Assembly: GCA_963971425.1 (NCBI GenBank) | Contig: OZ020526.1 | Coordinates: 3,004,180-3,068,179, forward strand | DNA length: 64,000 bases | Direction: 5' to 3' | Source: Bryoerythrophyllum caledonicum | Taxonomy: Eukaryota > Streptophyta > Bryopsida > Pottiales > Pottiaceae | Shown here: in pieces, positions 24,366 to 35,000 of the stretch | Numbering within the stretch: the first letter of the stretch is position 1 | Layout: the number at the start of each line of letters is the position of its first letter | Program-made: the position numbers and the translations under genes | The notes under the pieces: model-generated | Databases searched by the model: none | Seen by the model: only the letters and a program-made list of their open reading frames with translations | Told to the model about the DNA's origin: nothing

Positions 24366-24706
24366 TGTTGGAAGCGTGGAAGAGGGTGGTCGTCTGGTGG
24401 ATGTGGAATGACCAAGCGTTGTTCAATTGCATTTTGATGGACTGCATGGTATGTTTCACGAGTCCAAGCGACTGATTTGATTCTCTTTTTATACCACACT
24501 TTCCTCATCCTTCATCTCAATCAGGAAACTAGCTTCTACAAACCTCACGCTTTTCTACTTCTCTTACTAACAACTCCCTTGGCTTGCTCCCAGATGCCAA
24601 TGATGGACGGATATGAGCCGTGGAGAGCAATCCTAGAGTTCGAGAAGAACTTTCCGTGCCGAACGCCAATCGTGGCAGTGACAACAAATGCTAGAAGCAT
24701 TTTTAG
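24366..24706 (+). CDS. receiver (response-regulator) domain, two exons, partial
   Basis: Exon 24366-24448 lies between a GGATTTGCAG acceptor and ATG|GTATGT. It encodes EAWKRV...ALFNCILMDCM, which includes the receiver phospho-acceptor Asp (24440-24442) after a hydrophobic strand. The intron is 24449-24593 and ends TGCTCCCAG. Exon 24594-24706 continues in phase with MPMMDGYEPWRAI...FPCRTPIVAVTTNA and ends AG|GTATGG. LMDxxMPxMDGYE...TPIVAxTxNA is the hallmark of receiver domains of hybrid histidine kinases and response regulators. The exons with the N-terminal acidic pair and the later Lys are not identified; upstream DNA is interrupted by retrotransposon copy 1, which ends about 0.6 kb before. 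The gene may be a fragment. Confidence 0.75.
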
Positions 24707-25239
24707 GTATGGCCAGATGAGTTGCAGACTATTTGATGGCATTTGTACAATCTTATGTGTTTGACATCCACGAGATGATGGTCTCAATGTATGTTACCAA
24801 CATCTGCACTTGCCCCAGAAAGTGTATGTATATTATGGCGGTGAGTGTAGGTCATTTGTTTAGTGTTCTCACTTGCCAGAGACCTGTATTTTAGACATTC
24901 TTTTTGCTACCATGCTAGAAAAGGTAGTTAGAGTAGAAGCATTTTTAGGTAGATATGAGGATTGCTCCCATTTTCTAGTTGTGTGGAGTTCACTGTAGGT
25001 TTCTGGTACAGAGAATGAAAGATCTTAGTTGAAGTATCTCCAATCCAAAGGTATAAGTCTTGCAACAGTTTAATACATTTTCCGGTCTTAGTCTCTTACG
25101 AACTTTGGAAGAATTTGTTATTATTTGTATTTATTTTTTAAATTTATTCGAACAGGTATAAACAACTTTAAACAATACTTGAGGTGGATAAAATATTACA
25201 TTTCAAACAATTGGTAAAACAGTCACAAACAAACAATCA

Positions 25240-25840
25240 TTGTATAGCACCCTCACACAAGTATACGTACTTTTTTGATTTTGTACGTTTCCACACTACA
25301 CTGTTGCCAACTTTGGCACCCTCATGAGGGATAAAAATTTGTCAATTTACCATGAAATTTTGTCACAAGATCACCTTTATGTTGACAACATGTGCGCTAG
25401 ATTTCAAGGCCAGAAGATGAATAAAAAAAAAGATATTCAAAATCTACCAAGATGTGTAGTTGTGAGCCATTCACAGCTATCTAACTTTGACACCCTCCCA
25501 AGGATTGAAAGATTTTTTTTGGCCCATGGAATTTTTAGCATGAGACCACCTCTATGTTTATAATAAGTGTGCCAAATTCCAAGGCCACATGATCAATAGA
25601 ATAAAAGATATTCAAAATTGTTTCTTGTAGCTATATATTTTGGTAGATTTTGAAGATGGTTTTTCGTATTCATCTTCTGGCCTTGAATTTTTGCACACAT
25701 GTTATCAACATGAATTTGATCTTGTGCCAAAAATTTCATGGTCAATTAACAATTTTTCCAACCTAGGGAGGGTGCCAAAATTGACAATAGTGAAATGGAC
25801 CATGGTTTCGTTGATTGTTTCTCACAACTACACATGTTGG
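25240..25840. repeat. left part of a foldback-like satellite element
   Basis: From about 25,248 (CCCTCACACAAGTATACGTAC) the sequence is a minus-orientation copy of the ~180-210-bp unit seen at 40,087-40,825. At about 25,630 it flips to plus orientation. Typical words are CACAACTACACATGTTGG, GGCCTTGAAATTTGGCACACATG, CAACATAGA and GCCAAAGTTGGCA. The left edge is the reverse complement of the right edge (40,745-40,825) over about 75 bp. Retrotransposon copy 2 splits the element at 25,840. Confidence 0.75.
25829..25840. repeat. target-site duplication, left, copy 2
   Basis: TACACATGTTGG, identical to 40075-40086. Removing the element and one duplicate restores the continuous satellite word CACAACTACACATGTTGGTAG. 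Confidence 0.85.
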
Positions 25841-26890
25841 GTTTTTGGACAATACGGAACGGGAGAGATACCGACTATGGAGTGAGCTCCGTTTTTTCTG
25901 GTGAGGGGGGAGGAAGGACTTAGTCTCAGAAACAAGGCTGTTGGGCGACAAGTGAGGCTGGCCTTGTTGAGAGCCCCCATAAGCTTTAGATCTGAGGCGC
26001 AGAGAGGTTTGGGAAGCAGACTATGTGTGTTGGGAAGGGCTCACACACCAGATCTGGGGTTAGCTGACTTTGAAACGTGTTTGAGGAATCGACCTAAACA
26101 AAGTAGATCTGAAAGCGAGGGTTTTTTGTGTTGGTGTTTAGATCCATGCCTACTTGACGCTAGAAGTCAGATCTAACTTAGATCTGGTGAAGAAGCAATA
26201 GATTTGTTACCTCTCCCGAGTCTCTTCCTCCTTCTCGACCCAGACACTTCACACGCAAGATTGAGCACGAGATTCATTCAACACTGGTATCCGGCAACAA
26301 CCTCTCACCATTCCAGGTCATTCTTTACTCATATTATTGCTTTTATACAGTATGGATCTCTCTTGATAGACACTCCGCACACACTAATCACAACACATCA
26401 ACCTTCACGCACACTAGTCACAACCCTACGCACAATCACTTTGCTTCTAACCCTCTAACCCTTAGACACTACAATAGAATATCTATATTTGCATGCCACA
26501 CGCGGCAGCGCTCGCAAAATCTCTGTAGAACTAGACAGCAAACGAGTGGAGCCAACCAAGACGTCAACGCACCCTGCAAGATGTTGATCCAGCACGTGAA
26601 CACACATCTCCACATTTGCGTGAGACTGGAGACGCAATACCACAGCTCGAAGTCACTCCGCGCGCACCTACAACAGATCTGCGCCGTTATCACAACTCCA
26701 CAGATCAGCATCAACAACGAGAAGAGACCTGGAGGTAGCCAGCGACAAGGGACCAGCAGCCAAGTAACACCAACACATGGACAAGAGCATCTCCAGCACG
26801 AAAAAACAAGAAGATGGACAAAAACTAAGGTAAGCAGATCTATAAACCCTACAATCTTTCTCACCATCCCTCCCCATCTCCACAACCTCT

Positions 26891-27130
26891 CTGCGACAGG
26901 TATCTTACTCCTCCGCCCCCCCTCTCTCTCCGCCACATCCCCCTCCCCTCCCTCTCCCAACATCCCCTCTCCCTCCCTGTCCACAATCCCCCTTCCTCCT
27001 CGCCGGACCCCTGCAACAAATACCCCATTCCCCCGCCCCCCCTCTCTCTCCCCCACATCCCCCTCCCCTCTCTTTCCCACCATCCCCTCTCCCTCCCTGT
27101 CTATAGTACCTCCCCCTCCTCGCCCGATCT
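26891..27130 (+). repeat. two tandem 120-bp pyrimidine-rich units
   Basis: Units start at about 26891 and 27011. Both contain CGCCCCCCCTCTCTCTC and CATCCCCTCTCCCTCCCTGT at an exact spacing of 120 bp. Confidence 0.85.
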
Positions 27131-27639
27131 TTACAGCCCCCCACATCGTAAAAAACCTCAAAGCCCCTATCCCTACACCGGCAGCACTCTCCTCCCCAAA
27201 ATCCTCACAAACTCACACCCTAGGGATCAACCACCTCACAAAAACCCCAGCCCTGCACTCACATCTCAACCTGTTAGACCTCACAACCATAGGAACCCCC
27301 CCTACCACCTCTAAACTATCTCGTTCCCCCACCACCCGGCCCATCTGCAGCTGCAGCGACAACACAAAACCGAACCCTCACTCCAATCCCCCCCTACAGC
27401 GGAAGTACACTCTTAGTGCAAACAAGCCCTCACCCCAGTCCCCCCCTGGAGTTAGAGCAGAGATGCACCCCAACACAGGAGCACAGGCGCACAACACAGG
27501 AGCACACAACACAGGAGCACAGGCGCACAGGCGCACCTAGCATCCGCCAAACGCCGAGCTCAACGGCTCTGAAACGCCTGCCGAAAACAGTACCCCCGCC
27601 TGCGACAGCCGTGTTGCAGACAGGCTGCCCTCCCGACTC

Positions 27640-27960
27640 TGCGACCGCACGTTTCTGCGACCTCCCGATTCCAAGACCTCCCACTTCTGCGACCTCCCGT
27701 TTCTGCGACCTCCCGATGCAGCGACCTCCCGTTTCTGCGACCCCCTCCCCTACCGACCCCCCTCAATACATAACCCCCTCCCCTGCGACCTAGGACTCCC
27801 AAGCAACCCAAAAAAATTAGCGACCCCCCTATTTGCGACCTCCCCTCTCTTACCGACCCCCTTGATTGCAACCCCCTCCCCTACCGACCCCCCTCTTTAA
27901 CCCACCACGACCCCCCTCTACTCTTGCGACCCCCCACCACAACCTCCTCTCCTCCATGCG
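27640..27960 (+). repeat. degenerate TTTCTGCGACCTCCCG minisatellite
   Basis: The words TGCGACC and CGACCTCCC(GT/GA) recur roughly every 15-17 bp, then loosen to ACCGACCCCCCT. This is C-rich low-complexity DNA in the 5' UTR of copy 2. Confidence 0.75.
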
Positions 27961-28169
27961 ACCCCCTCTCTCCCCGGCTACGACCTTCCTCTCTATTCAC
28001 GATCTCCCTCTCCCTCTACTACCCTCCACCTCTCCCTCATAAGTCCTACATCCCCCACCCCACAACCCACCCTACCTACACTCCAACCCTCATCACCGTC
28101 TCCCTAACCTCTTTCATTCCACATCCAACCCTCCCCACCACCTACACTAATAGAGCCAGACAACACCGC

Positions 28170-30299
28170 ATGAGTACTAGAGACCGATGCCAATCTACCC
28201 CTCGTAAAACCACCACGAAGAAAGATAGCGGCGTTGGCACACATAAAAGAACCAATAGTGTAGAGCTCCAAGAAAAACCCAAACACAACCCACGCCCAAG
28301 ACAAGCCAAAACTACCAACACCTCTAGAATAGAAGCCACACCCGCCAAGACAAGACCGTTGACTTCGAAAAAATTGACAACCCCATCTTTGACGCGCGGC
28401 CTCACCCCCAAACCACACGGTAGGAAGAAGACATTGGAAACTAAGACCACCCCACTGCAACCACAACATCCAGAGTCCCCAACTCACCTCTCAGACGACC
28501 AAGAGGACGCCCTTCTTACATTCTCTAGAACGAGCCAGAGGCGCAGGATCATAACCTCTCTCCCCCTATCCCCTGACTACAACAATCAACCCTCCTCCAT
28601 TGAACCTTGGCACACCATGGACCTACTCCAAAAGGAGTCTAGCATTTCCCCCGAAGCCATGGACATAGAAAATGGCGAATCCACCCCCAAGACGACTTGC
28701 ACTGACAAAGCATCTACCTTTGATCCTATAGAAATACAACATCCTGCTAAAAAACATAGAGGTAGTACCTCAGACCCAAAACCTAGTAGCAGCACCCCAA
28801 ACCAATCCACATTCCATTTTTGGTTGGGCTTCCCAACCATGGAGAAGCTTGCGAAGGACGGAAACCTTGAACCACTATTTAGTGGAGAAAGTGTAGCTGA
28901 TATGATGATTAGAGGAGTACCCAAGTCAGAGGCAGAGGAAGCCATGAGTGCCACAATATCATACCCCCGAATCCCTCAAATATTATATCCTAAGGCAAGG
29001 GAGGATGGTGTTGAGGGGCAACACTACAACCTCACACAACTTCCATTTGATATTCCCACCAACCCCGAAACTGGCCTATCGTATGATTTTCATGTGGCCA
29101 TCTTGTTCGAACTACCCAAGACCCCACTGTTTCATGATGAGGTTAAGAGGCTTGCTAGAGATAGACTCACAAAGATGGACATTCCCCTTGGTACTAACCT
29201 CTTGGACCCACTTTCCATTCATTGCAAAGGGGTGAAGAAAGAAGGTCAAAAGCATGTCTTCTCACGTTTGATCAAACTACACCTTCTCAACCCAGCAACC
29301 GATGCCATCTCCCTTCTCCAAGGCACAAGATACTTCATATTGCAACTTGACCCTATGGGACCGGCGTCCATGGGAAAAGTTTGCAAAACATGGCACGCAG
29401 TGGCCCGTCAAGGCCTATCCGTCAATATCAAGAGTGAGAACTTATGCGGTATTCCTGCACACACCTTGTTTCATAACGTGGATCTTAATGGCTTTACCCA
29501 TAACCTTGAGTTTGAAATTACTGATGTCCAGAAACAGGAGAAGGAGCCCTTTGCATGGATTGTAGCACCTACTCCTACCCAAGCGAAGAAACTAGCGACG
29601 CACCAGATTACGACCTTCCATGAGATCATCCCCGCGAAGCCCAGCAATGTTGGTACCTTTACAACCACTGATAGGGCCAAGAAGGATGCACTTACACTTA
29701 CGTTATCTCAACTGCCAATCTTGTTGAGCGTGGTTGATACCACGGAGGCCATCACGAAAGCTTTGGAGGACAAGAACATTGTGAACATTTGGTTCCACAG
29801 GCAGATCAGTGGCAAGCACAATGGCTCTGCCAATGTGCAAGTCGCTAATCCTATTGTCTATAGACAATACCTTAACCAAACCTTCAACATTGGTTGCCAC
29901 CAAGTTGAGATTCAACCCCACCGCCGCAGTCTTGATGGCATTGATCCCCCTTCCACCATTTTGGTGGATAAATGGGGATTCAATGATATAAACACCGCCT
30001 TGGTGAACACGGTTGCCGCCATCAACCCCACTACCACCCCCACCACCAACATACGTGAAGAGATGGCCGCTATTGTGGCGGATGGTCACGAAAAACTCCG
30101 CTTGGAACTATCCACTCTCAAGAAAGACATCATTCGAGAAACTAGAGAATACACCGACGCCCGCAATGCCGAGGTATACTCGAAACTTGATGATGTTGAA
30201 AAGTTAATGAGTGCCGCTTTGTCTGTGATGAAGGGTATCAAATCCAATCGAGAAAAGCCATCTCTCCCCTCCTTGGATGACCCGTCAAACGTGGATTGA
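28170..30299 (+). CDS. retrotransposon ORF1 protein, copy 2 (RRM-like, coiled coil)
   Basis: I choose the first ATG of the frame (28170, MSTRDRCQS), giving 709 aa; the frame is open further 5' only through non-ATG low-complexity sequence. The N-terminal ~200 residues are basic, Thr/Pro/Lys-rich and probably disordered. From about residue 210 it matches copy 3 ORF1: FWLGFPTMEKLAK, HYNLTQLP, FHVAILFELP, GKVCKTW and PHRRSLDG. The stretch from LTLTLSQLP to VEIQPHRRSLDG has the beta-alpha-beta-beta-alpha-beta order of an RRM. The C-terminus (EEMAAIVADGHEKLRLELST onward) has heptad character. ORF1 proteins bind element RNA and form RNP particles. The frame is intact although ORF2 is not. Confidence 0.8.
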   Translation: MSTRDRCQSTPRKTTTKKDSGVGTHKRTNSVELQEKPKHNPRPRQAKTTNTSRIEATPAKTRPLTSKKLTTPSLTRGLTPKPHGRKKTLETKTTPLQPQHPESPTHLSDDQEDALLTFSRTSQRRRIITSLPLSPDYNNQPSSIEPWHTMDLLQKESSISPEAMDIENGESTPKTTCTDKASTFDPIEIQHPAKKHRGSTSDPKPSSSTPNQSTFHFWLGFPTMEKLAKDGNLEPLFSGESVADMMIRGVPKSEAEEAMSATISYPRIPQILYPKAREDGVEGQHYNLTQLPFDIPTNPETGLSYDFHVAILFELPKTPLFHDEVKRLARDRLTKMDIPLGTNLLDPLSIHCKGVKKEGQKHVFSRLIKLHLLNPATDAISLLQGTRYFILQLDPMGPASMGKVCKTWHAVARQGLSVNIKSENLCGIPAHTLFHNVDLNGFTHNLEFEITDVQKQEKEPFAWIVAPTPTQAKKLATHQITTFHEIIPAKPSNVGTFTTTDRAKKDALTLTLSQLPILLSVVDTTEAITKALEDKNIVNIWFHRQISGKHNGSANVQVANPIVYRQYLNQTFNIGCHQVEIQPHRRSLDGIDPPSTILVDKWGFNDINTALVNTVAAINPTTTPTTNIREEMAAIVADGHEKLRLELSTLKKDIIRETREYTDARNAEVYSKLDDVEKLMSAALSVMKGIKSNREKPSLPSLDDPSNVD

Positions 30300-32075
30300 T
30301 CAAAGACCGCCCACAAACTCTTCAACACCATGGTGATCACCGAACTCCTCCATGCCTAGCTACACTTTCCTTGATAGTTGCATCTCTCTCCATTACCTCG
30401 TATATCTATCTTCTCACTCCCCTTTTCCCCCTCCATTCTATAGTATTGTTAGTGATATACCTCATCATAATCACTCATTATTGTTCTCTCCACACACCTA
30501 CAACCCTCCTTACTCTTGCTACACCTTCTATCTCCCTAGAACTTGTTATAGCTCTCAATAGATACTTCCTTGTAAACGCATGTCATTTTTATGAATATGA
30601 ACCCATGAGAAGACCACAACCTCTTCCATGGGCTCCTCTAACTCTTATGACAATGTTTTATGATCAATACCACCACAACAATATACATACTCTTTGTCAT
30701 TGCCAACGGCATTGGCATACTACCAAAATTTCCACTACCACACACATACCACACGCCAAAAAACACAAAATACCACAACTTTGCCAACAACAAAAGCAAT
30801 GGACCACAAGCGACACATATAAACACCCGCACACCACATTACCGATAGATTACAAAACTCTACTAATACCTAACACACTCATCCATATACCGCACAAAAA
30901 CAAACACCACTCACAAACTACGCTACCACATGTACACAACATCCAAAATGCTAGACACCTCCCCCCACTCACACGATCTCACACACATACTCCTAAAAAT
31001 CAATTCACCATACACCACAAATATACTACACCAATCCACTACACTACACCAACTATACACACATCCACAACCAAACCTCACCCCCGTTAAACACAACAAC
31101 ACCCAGACCACAATATACTCCAATGACAAAAACCACAGCCCCATCAACACCAACAGAAAGCCCCACAAGAAAACCACCACACACAAAATAGACAATAAAA
31201 ATGAAATAGACACCATAACCTCAAGAAAAAACACAATGCCACACATTAATACAAAGACAAATACACCTAAAATCATTTATGCACTCACTACCAGAAACAC
31301 AGATACAAAGACAACAAGACACCCAACCAAAGACACACATACACATTCAAGCAAATACAAACTCAAAAACATAAAGAAACATCCAAAACCCAAACAAAAG
31401 ACAACAATTCTAAAACACAAGACCAAATCCAAACACATAAAACTTCTATTACTCCTAGGCGGAGACATAGGAACCATCCCAGGGCCAATGCCTAACATAT
31501 TAAAAATACATCCCTCATCACATAAGAAAAATGCTAAAATATACTTTATACCAAATACATATACTAATACAACTTCCAAAATACATACAAATACAAACTC
31601 TCAAAACATACATACAAAAATATATACGTACACAAATAAAAATACTACCTACAATACACACATAAATATAAACACAACATCCACCACATACATAAAAAGA
31701 TGCAAAAACATAAACTAATATCTACACATTAAGACTAACACAAACCAAGATACACAAACAAACACCAAACCAAGTAACAAGAGCAACATACAAAACAATA
31801 AACCAAATAAAATCACTTCAACTACCTACATCACAAATACTAACAAAACAATTACAAATACCATAAATAATAAAACATACACAACCATAAAGAAAAACAC
31901 AATAATAATAAATAAAAACATAAAAACAACCCATCCAAAAAATATATGCAAACCAAAAAATCAAAGAAAACAACAAACTAAAACACTACACTATAAAAAT
32001 ACCATAAATAAATACTTCCCTCTCACTAGTATTATACAAAAAGTAGTCCTCACACACCTCACAATCACACACAAT
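30300..32075 (+). other. A/C-rich inter-ORF spacer of copy 2
   Basis: Very A/C-rich DNA with many CACAA, ACACATA and AAATACA words. It is open over long stretches (for example 30930-31718) but is low complexity. It contains a decayed duplicate of the 2A region at 31,380-31,570. Copy 3 has a much shorter junction here, filled by a (GTT)n tract. Confidence 0.6.
31461..31487 (+). other. decayed 2A-like motif (GDIGTIPGP)
   Basis: The codons read GGDIGTIPGPM, preceded by KHIKLLLLL and followed by PNILKIHPSSHKKNAKIYFIPN. This closely matches the intact module at 32,700-32,830. The invariant Glu and Asn of D-[VI]-E-x-N-P-G-P are replaced by Gly and Ile, so ribosome skipping is not expected. It is a partial tandem duplicate about 1.27 kb upstream of the good copy. 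Confidence 0.75.
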
Positions 32076-35000
32076 ATGGCCTATACCAAATATATCTTAC
32101 AACACAAATACATTCACAAAATACCCAAACATTTTACCAACCACCAAACATGTATAAAAAGATACTTCCTCTATATAAAATACAAATACTATACCAAACA
32201 CTCTAACTACTATACCAAAAATCAAATACCAAACCAAAAAAAAAAACTTTACACACATACACACACACATGCATACAATAATAAAATAAATACACATACA
32301 CCAAAAAACATACACATACTTACACAAACAAATAAGAAAACAAACAACAAACAAACATACAAAAAAATACAAAATAAATCACATACACACAAACACTCAT
32401 ACAAAAACACAAATATACACACAAAGAAAAAGAAGAGCGCCGGTTCCCAAACTAGAACTAAACAAAAACATAGAACTAAACACACACAAACTAATACACG
32501 CAAACACACCCTAAACGCAAAACAACTAGCAACCATATGTGAAAAAACCACCAAAAGTACAACAAAAGAAAAAACATCAACACACCCAAATGAAAACCCC
32601 CTCTTACCACAGACCAAACACAACTACAATAAAACAAAACAAAAAAAACCACTGCATAAAGCTACACAAAAAACAAAAATTCTAAAACAGAGCACCAAAC
32701 CAGAACACATAAAATTCCTACTAATATTAGGAGGAGACATTGAGACTAACCCAGGCCCGATGCCTAACGTACTAAAAAGACACCCTTCAGCACATAAGAA
32801 AAATGCCAAAATATACTTCATACCCAATACCATAAAATTACAACCGGAATATGGACACATTGCAAAATCTTTCGCACCTTTTTTAAAAAACACACACATA
32901 TCTCACCACACACATAACACTACACATCCAAACATTGCCCAATACGTTCAACAAAAAAATATGCATCCACCACCCCACATTCTATATGCACTAGTAGTCA
33001 CCACTCATCCACACATAGATGAATGTAACCATCTCCTAAATACACAAAATCTAAACACAATCACATGGACCAACACACTACTACAAAAGTTACTAAACTT
33101 ACAAAACCCGCCAGAACGACACATTCACACTCCGCACCCATATATAGAATTCCTGGAAAACAACCAAAACATTATAAACCATGAGAACTCAGTACATAAA
33201 AAACTATACGACTTCTTACATAGCCAAACCACACCCCCCTCAAATGAAACAATAAAACTAAAATTCCCTTATCTCCCTAATAACCTCATAAATGAATCAC
33301 TAAAGTGTCTAGACCCTATACCAGAATACACCCACCCACCCCCACCTCTTCCCTACATCCCTCCTCAAAATCAAAACATTAGATCAAATCAAGAAAATAC
33401 ATACATAATCACATGGAATGCCTCCTCACTAAACACTGCCCTCCCTAGCTTATAAACTTTGGTCACACAAACAGACATACCACCGGCCCTCATAGTCATA
33501 CAAGAAACAAAATTAACTGCCACAAAATCTACAAAATACATACAAAATATATTTCAAAACTATAAGCTCATCTTTAATAATACACATGCACTTACAATAT
33601 GCATTCAACAACGGAGACCATACACACCGGGCCGCGGTGGCCTCCTCACACTAATACACAAAAACTATGCCTTCCCGGGCAACATCAACAAAATCCCTAC
33701 CCCAATGCACATATCACCATACATCCAAATAATCAAAATCACTAATCACCCACTACAACCGTGGCTAATATTTTACATGTATATGCCATCCCATCCCGAA
33801 GATACTAGATTTATATTAGACATACAAAACACTATTACATCCCAAATTAACAATAATCCCAATCATACATACCTATTATGTGGAGACTTCAATAGAGACA
33901 TAGGACTAATTGGCCGCCAAAACGGAAATCACAACCCCCAGAACATTGACTACCAATGGCGTCGCTTCACAGAAGGCTTAAACTTCACTTATATCAATAC
34001 CGATACACAATTCTCTAGACAAGGTGGATATAATTATAGTGATTGGAGCCTAATAGATGGATTCTATATAAATACAAACAACAATACACAATGCACCTCC
34101 ACAACAGACAAAGATACTATTCTCAACTCGGATCACTCACCAGTACAACTACACATCCCAAATAACACATTAATTAGTAGAACTCCTATAATCCTAAATA
34201 ATGACACTATACGCATACTCAACCCCATTCCAAAAAACAACATAGAAAAATTCAACACAAAATTCTTCGAAGAAAACTCCGTACAAATAGACTCCCTCAT
34301 AAACACTCTTGAAAATAATAGACATTTAACACAAACACAATGGCAAGAAGCATGCCACACCCTAGACAAACTCATCAATAAAATTTCTATTACACTAGAA
34401 CAAACCTGTAAAGCACATCCAATACCTCAGATGACAAATAGAACTTCCCAACAAGGCGGGTACTTACCTCGTAAACTTTCTAAAACGTGGAAACAACACC
34501 TAACCACATACCATACTATACGAAAAACCATTAGAATAGTAAAAAACAACCCTCAATGGCGTAATCACCCCATATGCACTGAACTACTAACTCTACAACA
34601 CACCCAAATCCCCACCCCGCCACCTCCGGACCTTCCCCACGATACATGGATAAAAGATATCGCACTAATTGCAAAAAATGCCAACATACAAGCCCGGAAA
34701 ATCACCACAAAATACACCAAAGATAACATTAAAAAAGCCATCTCAAAATATAGACAACTATACGAAATCAGCCCAAAAAAAATTAACAAAAAAGTTTTTA
34801 AAAACCTTGAAACCCCGCCAATGGACTGTATCACAGATCAATATAACAATATTCTAACTAGCCCCGAAGACATTGCGAATGAAATAGTCAACCAACAAAC
34901 AAAAACCAACAGACCAAGAGTACCAACATGTAATTACCAACCACAACATACAAACGAATGTACATGTGCAGTATGCCAATACCCATGGCATGACCTGGAT

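Larger units (their letters stand above)
25841..28169 (+). promoter_or_regulatory. 5' UTR/promoter region of copy 2
   Basis: AGATCT occurs at 25988, 26050, 26105, 26169 and 26180, five times in 200 bp, and again at about 26675 and 26824. The rest is pyrimidine-rich on the plus strand. It holds a 120-bp tandem pair, a short GGAGCACAGGCGCACA-type repeat (27,475-27,537) and a TGCGACCTCCC minisatellite. Open frames here are low-complexity and are not conserved in copy 3. It is probably an internal promoter region, as in other non-LTR elements. Confidence 0.55.

Noticed and set aside
26581..27540. Pro/Ser/Thr-rich open frame as an extra retrotransposon gene
   Set aside because: It lies over 120-bp tandem and short repeats in pyrimidine-rich DNA and has no counterpart in copy 3.
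32249..32623. Minus-strand Cys/Val/Phe-rich frames opposite the ORF2 leader
   Set aside because: Reverse complement of A/C-rich low-complexity coding sequence; no conserved counterpart.
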